Part shown: positions 34,541 to 45,310 of the stretch, piece after piece
How positions within the stretch are numbered: position 1 is the first letter of the stretch
Layout of the letters: each line of letters starts with the position of its first letter
NCBI GenBank assembly: GCA_047967505.1
Contig: CM106539.1
Direction: 5' to 3' (one strand)
DNA length: 64,000 nucleotides
Source: Dipteris shenzhenensis
Lineage: Eukaryota; Polypodiophyta; Polypodiopsida; Gleicheniales
The notes under the pieces: generated by a model
Told to the model about the DNA's origin: nothing
The model's database searches: none
The model's input: the letters and a program-made list of their open reading frames with translations, nothing else
Translations under genes and position numbers: made by a program

Positions 34541-34935
34541 GGTTATTCTCAAATTGCATTAACGAAAATATTAATCAAGATAGGCACATATGTTATGTGA
34601 ATATTAAACTAAAATAAAATCAAACGATGCAAATATTCAAAATTAACATTGGATTCCATGTATATATAATATGATTAAAATCAACTTATTTGAGTAGACC
34701 ACAAAAATTAGTTTCAAAACAAAATCAAACGTAATTTTAGTAGCCAATTATTTTCAATCTTAGCACCTTCTCCACCAATAATAATCAAGAGCAATCTAGT
34801 GGATGAGGAAGAGCAATCTAGTGGATGAGTTTAGGCTCTCTATAAGACACCACGTTTTGGTTCATTTCACCCATTCTTAGCCATTCTTGCCTCCCCATCA
34901 CTTTGTCACACCTTCCATCCTACTTTCATTGAGAA

Positions 34936-36700
34936 TGGGTCCCCAAAGCCGTAGAGCTATTAGACCGAAAGATGTACGACCCCCCCCCCCAAATCTCATT
35001 GATGAGGAGTGCAAGTGAAAGGCTCGTGAGTGCAAGAGAGCCTCTAGAGCTAGAGCTTGTGCTGCCACCACCGATCCACCTCCACCTCTACATCCCACCT
35101 CCACCTCCACCTCCACCCCCACCCCCACCCCCACCTCCATTGTTCCCCCTCCACATCCTCATCTGCTCCCCTACCTCCAGCCTCTGCCCTTCCCCTACCC
35201 ACCTACATTTTGCCCTCCACCTCTACCTCTTCCCCCTCCACCCTCCCCCCTCCCCCTCCCCCTCCCCCCCTTCCCCTTGGCACCTCCCTTCCCCCCTCCA
35301 CCCTACCATCTCCCATTGATTCCCTTGCTCCACCTTGCAGCAGTAGTGTTGCTTCATGATGTGACTTGCCGAAGTCCACTATCCGTCGTCGTACTAGCAA
35401 GATTGTGCAATCTTTTTTTAGTGACCTTATGCCAAATAGGTGATGTGTGATTGAGTAATTGGTTTTTTTATGGCCTCATTATATTGAATTATTTCAATAG
35501 TCATATTTTTTTTCAATGCCATATTGCAGGTTGCTATATTTGTGCACATTAGCTATCATCATGCACGGGCTCATGTGGATCGCATTGATAGCACCATGGA
35601 CTCACGCGTCATTGTGCGAGAGTATCACTTCTACATTAGTGATGATCGATCGCATGATGCCCATTTTGTCTAGCATTGCTTCACTTTGCATGATAGTTTC
35701 TTGAGGGATCATGGTGTCACATGGCAGCGGCGCTGGATCTGGTCAACGGCTATGGTGGTCAGTTCAAATCTGCTAGACAGTTTTATTGGTTCTACAGATG
35801 GCACCATGAGACAAGCATTTCGATCACATGGATGTACTTCGTGACAAGGGCATGGTAAGGGAGAGCACGATGGTGTAGGTGCTTGCATGAAGTGTGCTTT
35901 GCATCGACACCAGTTGCATCACAATGCCAATCGCTTCAAGGATGCACATGATGTGGTGTAGTGGTGCAGCCAGCACTTATCCACTAGTGCTATCTCCTCG
36001 TTTCAGTCGCGTGATGATAGGGTGCTGAGCTAGTATTTTTGGTGTGTGGACATTGGGAGTCTTGATCGGCGGTCTAGGCCTTTTGATTGTCGTTCAGTGT
36101 CTGGCACTCTTGATTTCCATTCCATCAAGAGCATAGGTGAGTCTCATCCCACGATCTTTTCTCGACGGTTTGCATGTTTTTACTTCGCATGCATTGATGA
36201 TGATTGGGGAGGGTGCACCATGATACCATGGGCCCATCCATGGGCATGGCAACTGCTTTCTCCCTTCCAGCCTTGGGAGGAGGTACATGATGATCAGGAT
36301 GATGATCAGGATGTAGGATTCAGTTCCTCTAGAGATTATGACCAGCTTACAGATATGTTGCGTATTGGTGATATGTTCGCAGTCATTGCTTCGGAGGGCA
36401 ATGAGGAGGGTGTGGATTATTACTTGTTGCGATGTTCTATGGCCAAGAGTGTGTTGAATGAGGATGCAGTGGATGGGCATGGGATGCACTTTGATGCTCA
36501 TAGCATGATCATAGGTGGCCACTATTTTTAGCAGATAAAGAGGCGTGGTCGTTATATTGAGTTCTAGGAGTACATGGTGGATCAGGAGGCATACATGTAT
36601 TCTCATCTTTGAGTCATGTTCGCACTCGCAAGGCGACGTCCACTCCACGATGGCACTTGTAGTAGAAATTCAAGAGAGCATACTTGCAACTATTGGCATG
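34936..36700 (+). pseudogene. Transposase-like gene remnant with GHGKGEHDG motif
   Basis: A possible start at 34936 gives MGPQSRRAIRPKDVRPPPPN, then a Pro-rich low-complexity part (35060-35330). After an apparent intron ending TTGCAG at 35527, a frame continues: HHARAHVDRIDS, REYHFYISDD, a W-rich block, GHGKGEHDGVGA at 35848-35883, then FWCVDIGSLD, VSGTLDFHSI, RRFACFYFACIDDDWGGC and a C-terminal part with GDMFAVIAS, YYLLRC and IIGGHYF, open from 36046 to 36531. From memory, the order DG-block, HGKG-x-HDG block, Cys pair, and YYLL-GHY tail matches an unnamed transposase-like family in non-seed plants and invertebrates. Several stops make it inactive. Family assignment is inference. Confidence 0.55.
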
Positions 36701-37059
36701 AGAGCCGATCTTGAGGAGTAGCACATTACATATCACAATTTTGGGATCATCAGTTGATCAGATAGATTTTTATTAGGTGTATCACTAGTTGATCACATAT
36801 TTTTGTATTCGATATGTATAAGCTCACTATGTGACTGCACCATTGAAATTTTCATGGACTCATATTTTGTATTTCGCTATGATGGTTTTATACACATTCA
36901 TACACATCATTGTATTAGATTCTATTTTATACATGATGTCCATTGTCTTCTTAATAAGATTTATTGTTTTTGTAAAACAAAAAATTGTTTATTAGTAGTT
37001 ATGTTGTAATTGTGTTTTGTGCTTTAGGACATTTTAAAAATGTGACTAAGGAAATTTGT

Positions 37060-39703
37060 GCACGTACTAACCAAATACGCATGTGGACTTATCTGTTGGG
37101 GATGAAACTCTGCATGGCTCTTAGGCTACCCTAGATCTACATCCATGCAAGATTTGGTCTCCAAATGATTTGGTATATGCCATGTGGAAGGTATAATGCA
37201 TACATTTTTGCAAGCACTCCCTACTAGTGACTACGTATGGAAAATGGTGCACGTACTAACCAAATATGCATGTGGACTTATCTATTGGGGATGAAACTTC
37301 GTACGACTCTTAGGGTACCCTAGACCTACATCCATGCAAGATTTGGTCTCCAACTAATTTGGTATGTGCCACTGGAAGGTATAATGCATACATTTTTGCA
37401 AGCACTCCCTACTAGTGACTACATACGGAAAATGGCACACGTACTAACCAAATACGCATGTGGACTTATCTGTTGGGATGAAACTTCGCACAGCTCTTAG
37501 ACTACCCTAAACCTACATCTATGCAAGATTTGGTCTCCAATTGAGTTGGTATGTGCCACGTGGAAGGTATAATGTGTATATTTTTACAATCCCTACTAGT
37601 GACTATGTATTAAATATGGCGCACGTACTAACCAAATATGCATGTGGACTTATCTATTGGGGATAAAACTTTGCACGGCTCTTAGGCTACCCTAGACCTA
37701 CATCCACTCAAGATTTGGTCTCCAACTAATTTGGTATGTGCCACATGGAAGGTATGATGCGTACATTTTTACAATCCCTACCAGTGACTACGTGTGAAAA
37801 ATGGTGCATGTACTAACCAAATACGTATGTGGACTTATCTGTTGGGGATGAAACTTTGCACAACTCTTAGGCTCCCTAGATGTACATCCATACAAGATTT
37901 GTTCTCCAACTGATTTCGTATGTGCCACGTGGAAGGTATAATGCATACATTTTTACAATCCCTACTAGTGACTATGTATGAAAAATGGCACACGTACTAA
38001 CCAAATACGCATGTGGACTTATCTGTTCGGGATGAAACTTTGCACAGCTCTCAGGCTACCCTAGACCTACACTCACACAAGATTTGGTCTCCAACTAATT
38101 AGGTATGTGCCATGTGGAAGGTATAATGTGTACATTTTTACAATCCCTACTAGTGACTACGTATGAAAAATGGCACACATACTAACCAAATACGCATGTG
38201 GACTTATTTGTTGGGGATGAAACTTTGAAGGGCTCTTAGGCTACCCTAGACCTACATCCATGCAAGATTTGGTCTCCAAGTGGTATATGCCACGTGGAAG
38301 GTATAATGCATATATTTTTACAATCCCTACTAGTGACTACGTATGAAAAATGGCGCACGTACTAACCAAATACGCATGTGGACTTATCTATTGGGGATGA
38401 AACTTTGCATAGCTCTTAGGCTACCCTAGATGTACATCCATTCAAGATTTGGTCTCCAACTGATTTGGTATGTGCCACATGGAAGGTATAATGTGTACAT
38501 TTTTACAATCCCTACTAGTGACTATGTATGAAAAATGGTGCACGTAGTAACCAAATATGCATGTGGACTTATCTGTTGGGGATGAAACTTTGCACAGCTC
38601 TTACGCTACCCTAGACCTACATCCATGCAAGATTTGGTCTCCAACTGATTTGTTATGTGCCACATGGAAGGTATAATGTGTACATTTTTTCAATCCCTAC
38701 TAGTGACTGCGTATGAAAAATGGCGCACATACTAACCAAATATGCATGTGGACTTATCTGTTCGAGATGAAACTTTGCATAGCTCTTAGGCTACCCTAGA
38801 CCTACATCCATGCAAGATTTAGTCTCCAACTGATTTGGTATGTGCCACATGGAAGGTATAATGCATACATTTTTACAATCCCTACTAGTGACTATGTATG
38901 AAAAATGGTGCACGTACTAGCCAAATATGCATGTGGACTTATCTGTTGGGGATGAAACTTTGCATGGCTCTTAGGCTACCCTAGACCTACATCCATGCAA
39001 GATTTGGTCTCCAACTGATTTGGTATGTGCCATGTGGAAGGTATAATGCGTACATTTTTACAATCCCTACTAGTGACTACGTATGAAAAATGGTGCGCGT
39101 ACTTACCAAATACGCATGTGGACTTATCTGTTAGGGATAAAACTTTGCACAGAACTTAAGTTACCCTAGAACTACATCCATGCAAGATTTGGTCTCCAAA
39201 TGATTTGGTATGTGCCACGTGGAAGGTATAATGTGTACATTTTTGCATGCACTCCCTACTAGTGACTACGTATGAAAAATGGCGCACGTACTAACCAAAT
39301 ATGCATGTGGACTTATCTATTGGGGATGAAACTTTGCATGGCCCTTAGGCTACCCTATACATATATCCATGCAATATTTGGTTGCCAATCGATTTCATAT
39401 GTGCCGCATGGAAGGTATAATGCATACATTTTTGCATGCACTCCCTACTAGTGACTACGTACAAAAAATGGCAAACATACTAACCAAATACGCCGGTGGA
39501 CTTATCTATTGTGCATGAAACTTTGCACAGCTCTTAGGCTACTCTAGACCTACATCCATGCAAGATTTGGTCTCCAACTGATTTGGTATGTGCCACGTGG
39601 AAGATATAATGTGTACATTTTTACAATCCCTACTAGTGACTACGTATGAAAAATGGCACAGGTACTAACCAAATATGCATGTGGACTTATCTATTGGGGA
39701 TGA
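37060..39703. repeat. Satellite array, 14 full units of 180-189 bp
   Basis: Units start at 37060, 37249, 37437, 37621, 37805, 37990, 38175, 38355, 38540, 38725, 38910, 39095, 39284, 39473, with a partial unit from 39658. Each begins GCACGTACTAACCAAATACG and includes GTGGACTTATCTGTTGGGGA and CTACTAGTGACTACGTATG. Two length classes exist: about 188-189 bp with TTTTTGCAxGCACTCCCTAC (units 1, 2, 12, 13) and about 184-185 bp with TTTTTACAATCCCTAC (most others). Unit 8 is 185 long and unit 7 is 180, by a small deletion. No coding potential. Confidence 0.97.
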
Positions 39704-40250
39704 TTTTGGACCAATTGTACATAATCATGTATTAATGTTTGACACTTGTTACTACCAATGAGCACCATTCCATGCTAAACATTGACATTTTTTTCTTAAT
39801 ATATAATTTATAAAAATTAGAGACAATATTAGTGTAATAATTGCAAGCATTGATATATACAAAATTCAATATGATATTCAAAATGATAAAGTTCATAGCA
39901 CGAGAGAGAGAGAGAGAGAGAGACCTTATACTTGAACACCTTTTCAATGCTTAATGTTTACAATTACTTCACACGGCATTATTTTTAAAATACCTTATGT
40001 ATTAGATGTGTGAATTGAGAAATCTGAAATTCAAAATGATACTCGTAATTTTAAATGTTTATGTTAGATTTGAACAAACTATAAACTGAGATAAATAGAG
40101 TAAGAAGAACATCATGAAAGTACCAAAATGCTCATACATCATAAAAGTAAGAACAACATCATGAAAGTACCAAAATGAATGTGTACATCATCATCATCAT
40201 CGTACAGAAGTGCATCCCTAAACAAGATATGTGTGAAGCCTAAAGAATCA
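39704..40250. other. AT-rich spacer
   Basis: No gene; a short (AG)n tract at about 39902-39923, a roughly 40-bp duplicated ACATCATGAAAGTACCAAAATG segment at 40108-40175, and a short ATC run near 40188. Confidence 0.5.
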
Positions 40251-42180
40251 TCCTAAATTAGAATCTGATAACTCCACATATGATCGTCTAGTCGTCCTCT
40301 AATGTGGCTCCTATATGACCTGCTACCAACCGTCCACTTTGTGCCCTCAGGCACAGATGGGCCAGTCTCATCTCCTAGATCAAATGGGCCAGCCTCATCT
40401 TGATGAAGAGGAGGGCATGCTGCAGAAGCCATCGCTACCATCTCTGCCTCCCTCGCCTCCTCTATGTATGCACGCCTTAGCTCCCAAAGTCATGCATCTG
40501 CGAATACTCGTGCCTCAAATCCAGTGGGAGTAATCATCTCTACATGTAGAAGATGCTGGTCTCGGCCCCACCCAAGCTCTTGCTCCACCCACTATTGCAA
40601 TGATATATGAAGCTTTGCCTCTCGCTCAATATGACGTGCCTCCTCTGCTCATGCCTCATCACCTAGCATGAAATCACCATATGAGAAGCATCGCAAAACA
40701 CACACTACAACCACTGAAGTATCAGCACCCTCCTGTTGCAGCAAAGCTCTCTGTGCCTCCTCCCTATAGTGCTCTATCAAGACCATGAGGGCAAATGGAT
40801 CAATGGCCTGACGATGACCAGGATACAGATCATCCATGCCTAGTCCTCTGTATGTGGCCACATCAATGTTAGCAAAGCATACAGGGCACACTAATCCTGC
40901 CACCATGTGGCGGGTCATGCAATGGAGATGTGCGAGATGTGGTCGCACCCTAGTCCAAACCACCCTATGATGTCAAAATCCTCGTGGCAAAGGATGCAAG
41001 TGGCGGTAGGAGGCTAGCTATGACTGGTGCATCTATGGGTGTCCTAGTCGGCACATCTATAGGAGGAGCGGGGTACAAGGCCACACTGGGGTGGATCCTA
41101 TGACAAGATGGATCATTAAGTCATGTCTCAACTGCAAAATATAGTGCTCTGCTCGATGGTAGGCTATGTGTGTCCGAATCCTTTGCTCCTCCAAATCTGC
41201 CTCCAACTGTCATACACAAGACTCCATATCCTGTCACAATAGATGTGCCTGCCAAGCAAACATGTCGCGTACATGGTGAGAATGAACCAAAAAACTTCAA
41301 TTCAAAACACACAACAAAAAAATAAACTAAAATAATCAGAATAACTAACCTCGACCATAGACTCAACCAATAATGCCTCCAACTCTGCAATCCGTGCATC
41401 TCGAGTATCCAACTCATGCTGAGGTGATGTAGATGTGGGAGGTGGTGTAGATGTGGGAGGCTCCATAGATGTAGGAGGTGGAATCAAAAGTGATCTCGAT
41501 AGGGCAGAGACCATGTCGTGCAAGGATGAGGCCACTAAATGAACATCCCCCTAATCCATCCTCCAATAGCTCGTAATGCCAGTGCAGGGATAGTGTGCAG
41601 CTCTGGTGCCTCGCGTCGTCTGATGCTCCTGATGCCCCATCCTACCATGTCCCGCTCCTAATCCTGGATGGGTACTAAGGTAGTCTACCCGATGACCAAG
41701 CACAAACTCGATGTATAGATGCATGGTAAATGACCTAGCTATCTGACGGTTGTGAGGTAATCGACCACCATTCACAGCGAGATATCTTGGATAACTGTGT
41801 GCTGCTATGACGGGGTGCCTACAACATAAAATACAAAAGGGCTCCCCTGATCGTGGTTGCATCGCCTCAGTGTGACCATCCCAAAACATATCCTCTAAGG
41901 CCTTCCTATGAGGTGACTCACGCTCAAACAACTCTCGAATGGCTCTCCAATCCAAGCCATGACCATCTGCCTCAGCCTGTGCCTGAAGGTATCCAAAACA
42001 TCCTCAACTGTGTCTAATCGACCTAGAGCATCAATGACTGAATTGAGACTCACAACCAAGTGAGGGGGTGCCCTAGCATCTTGCAGTGCCCTCATCTCAG
42101 CTCTCAAAATCACTATCTGCATATGAACAGTGGTGCCAGAACCTGTGCGCTGGATGGCGCATGCACAAAAAAACACATGG
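40250..42180 (-). pseudogene. Unrecognised multi-segment gene remnant
   Basis: Minus-strand coding-like segments in order: 42176-41935 (MQIVILRAEMRALQDARAPP, LDTVEDVLDTFRHRLRQM), a different frame at 41955-41551 (DWRAIRELFERESPHRK, GEPFCILCCRHPVIAAHSYP, YIEFVLGHRVDYLSTHPG), 41535-41340 (Pro/Ser/Thr-rich, then a coiled-coil-like ELDTRDARIAELEALLVES ending at a GT donor), 41265-41120 (Glu-rich) and 40963-40649 (CMTRHMVAGLVCPVCFANID, HRQAIDPFALMVLIEHYREE). The two CxxC-like pairs suggest metal binding. A possible first exon (ATG at 43325, donor after 43279) lies upstream, but the phase of its junction could not be made to fit. Family unknown. Confidence 0.4.
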
Positions 42181-43280
42181 AAATTAATATTCTATTTGGG
42201 TAATGAAAATTAATATTCTATTAAATGGAACTTAATAATCTATTTGCATCATGAAAACTTTTAGCTAGCTAATTTTGATTGAAATTTTGCAGAAGCTCAT
42301 GACAAGGTTTCATGGAATCACATAAGTCTTTGTATTTGTCTATGTAACTATATCCATTCATAGATCTACAACCTTCCCTGGTTCCCTATTTCTATAGTTT
42401 CACATGCCACCTAAAGGGATTGCTAGCCACATGATCTACCCTCTCCTTGCATCAACCTCTCGCACCATATGATTTAAAAATGATGTGTAGGCGAATGTGT
42501 TATTCAAATCATCCTATTTGTTTAATTGATTACACTTAGTCACATACTCCTTGATGAGGTAGGATGTCGTTGGGATCATCCTATGCACCTAACGGTAGAT
42601 GGGCCAAATGTGTGGCTATGCCTACAATAGTGCTATGTTTCAAATGCAACACATGCACTCCCTACATGCTCTAAGTTGCTCCACTCTTCAATGGAAGATG
42701 CACATACAATAGTTATTTAATGGTGTTATTGAAAAAGGGATGTAGATGTACATCCTTGGTCTTATTTCATTTTCAAAGAAATTTCAAACTTTGTGTTAAA
42801 GTTGCTACACTTCCCTAATTTGAATAATAATATAAAAACTACTTTAATCTCTTTTTTAAAATAAACGAAATAGATGATTTTAAATAACAAAATATATACG
42901 TTTTGACATTTAAATGAAAACTTCACTAACTTGAAAAATAATATAAAAGCTACTTTAAACTCTTATTTTCTTTTTTTTATATATGATTTCTAAAAACAGA
43001 ATTTAAACGTTTTTATATTTAATTCAAAACTTCACTAAGTTAAAAAATAACATAAAAACTACTTTAATCTCTTTTTTTTTAAATAGATGATTTTTAAAAG
43101 CAAAATATATACGTTTTCACATTTTAAATAAAAACTTATGTGATAAAAATAATAATTTTAAAAAACTTTAAAATGCATTTTAAATTTTGAAATATTTTAT
43201 AATTAAATTAGATATTCCTATAAACTAAAATTTAAATAAATTTTTGCAAAAAAAAAAGTTACATTAAAAAAACCTTACCT
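42180..43280. repeat. AT-rich stretch with degenerate repeats of about 110 bp
   Basis: At 42785-43150 three imperfect units share AAAACTACTTTAATCTC at about 42834, 42945 and 43052, and AAATATATACGTTTT-like ends. Probably intron or spacer of the minus-strand remnant. Confidence 0.65.
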
Positions 43281-43410
43281 AGAATCTCTCGCTCCATCCA
43301 TCTCCGTCGCTCCGATGTTGTCCATTGGTCCTTCTCCGTCGCTCCCGCAATTTTGTCAATTTCGATGAGGAGGAGGGTCCCTTTCTTTATATACAAAAAT
43401 TTAGGGTTTC

Positions 43411-44120
43411 AATACCACAATCGAGGTATTGAGATGCCATGTACCTCGATCGTGGTATTGGACATGCCACATACATCATTGGTCAGCATACCACTTGCGA
43501 TGCCATATACCTCAATCATGGTATTTCACATGCCACATACACATCGGTCCATCATACCTATAGACATGCCACGATACCTCGATTGAGGTATCTCAGCTAC
43601 CAGCACAGTACATGTCAGATGCCACATACCTTGATCGTGGTATTTGACATGCCACATACACATCAGTCCAGCATACCTCGATCGAGGTATAGACCTGCCA
43701 TGATACCTTGATCGAGGTATGTCAGCTGCCAGCACAGTACATGTCGGATGCCACATACCTCAATCGTGGTATTTGACATGCGGCCATGTCATCGTTCGAG
43801 CATACCACAATCGAGGTATGTGGACTTGCCACAGTACCTCGATCGAGGTATGTTAGTTGCCATGTCGGATGCCACATACCTCGATCGCGGTATTCGACAT
43901 GACCCATGTCATCTATCCACGATACCTCGATCAAGGTATCTGAACTTGCCACGATACCTCGATCGAGGTATAGATGTCTTGCCATGATACCCTCGATTGA
44001 GGTATAGGCTTAGTTTGGTGGAATAAAGTGGAGGACCTCGATCGAGGTATTGGCTTGGTTCCGTTGTCCTCGTGTGTGAATTTCATTGGAGATGATACAT
44101 CGATCGAGGTATTTCACACC
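43411..44120. repeat. Array of palindromes, consensus ATACCTCGATCGAGGTAT
   Basis: About sixteen copies at irregular spacing of 28-60 bases, near 43411, 43441, 43507, 43574, 43626, 43673, 43702, 43755, 43802, 43834, 43877, 43921, 43954, 43985, 44036 and 44097. Two are perfect 18-base palindromes (43673-43690, 43954-43971); the others have one to four substitutions. Linkers share GACATGCCACATAC and CTTGCCAC. The symmetric core suggests a binding site for a dimeric protein, or hairpin formation. Confidence 0.93.
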
Positions 44121-44339
44121 AAAGCAAAACCTTTGTATTTTCACTCGAGGGGGTGTCACACTCCCCCCAAGTGGTCCAGAAGTGGACATTCTTAGCTTGC
44201 TACCTTGGAGAGAGCAAACCACAAATGACTAACTATACACTATATTTAGTTGAAAATGTAGAATATATACAAACCCATTTAGGGCTAAGGTTAGGGCATC
44301 TAACCCTTTCCTTTATAGCACTCTATAAGTGTTAGTGCT

Positions 44340-45310
44340 ATGCACATATGATCACATGATGTTGAGCGTGATCTCTCAACATAAACTGCTGCATTCCCTT
44401 GGCATTTGTGGGGGGAGGTAACTCTAGAATGAGATTGATCTTGTTGTAATCCATGGAGATGCCATTCTTGGACACTATGTGACTGAGAATTATGCCATGT
44501 TTGACCCAGAATTGAAACTTGAGAGGATTCAAGGATATTTGGTACAAGCTATGCACCTCTCAAGGACTAATTTCAAGTATCTCAAGTGATCATCCCATGT
44601 TGAGTTCACCCACACATCATCTAAGAAGACTTCTACGGAGAAGACAGTGATCATCAATCACTGAAATATGCCAGGCGCATTGGTAAGTCCAAATATTATT
44701 ACTTTGGCTGCATACATACCCCACTCGGTTGTGAAGGCAGTTTTATGTTGATTCTTCGATGCGATGGATACTTGATTGTATCTTAAGAATCCATCTAGGA
44801 AACTATAAGCTTCCTTCTCGACTACTCTTTCTAGAACATGCTCCGTGAAAGGCAAGGGATAGTGGTTGCACCTTGTAGTTGCATTGACCTTTTTCAAGTC
44901 TACACAAACTCAAATATTTCCACCCTTCTTTAGGACTATCACAATGGGTGACACCCATCTATATTCTCTATCTCATAGATGAATCCCACATCTATGAGTT
45001 TTTGGATATCCTCCCTTTTTATGAGCGCATATTTGGGATTCATATGATAAGGATGCTGGCGCACTGGCCTGACATCATCTAGCATGGGTATTGTGTGCTG
45101 CACTACTTTAGTAGGCACACCCTTCATGTCCATGTACTTCCAGGCCATGCAGTCCTTGTATTCTCAAAGGAGGGAAATTAAAGCATGCTCCTCGTTGGAG
45201 GTGAGGTCATTTGCTATGAATTCTCATTGTGGCTCCACTCCTTTTGGCACCAGTTTTACTTCCTTAACATTAGTTGGGCTATCGTATCCTTGAAAGCATC
45301 CCGCATTTCT
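44340..45310 (-). pseudogene. Ty3/gypsy reverse-transcriptase remnant
   Basis: In minus order: KGVPTKVVQHTIPMLDDVRPVRQ (start of RT, about 45120-45050), KREDIQKLIDVGFIYEIEN, LKKVNATTRC (44895), YPLPFTEHVLERV, YSFLDGFLRYNQVSIA (catalytic-block LDGFSGYNQ normally), FGLTNAPGIFQ, and SLNPLKFQFWVKHGIILSHIVSKNGI (44540-44465). The YxDD segment falls between frames. Sequence stops near 44380. Confidence 0.88.

Noticed and set aside
34972-35359. Proline-rich or extensin-like protein
   Set aside because: Low-complexity C-rich repeat; better explained as the Pro-rich N-terminal part of the transposase-like gene.
37060-39703. CRISPR-like or regulatory repeat array
   Set aside because: Units are contiguous, 184-189 bp, without unique spacers; this is satellite DNA in a plant genome.
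43279-43325. First exon of the minus-strand remnant (ATG with 15 codons and a GT donor)
   Set aside because: Attractive position, but no acceptor near 42176 joins it in the right phase; mentioned only as a possibility.
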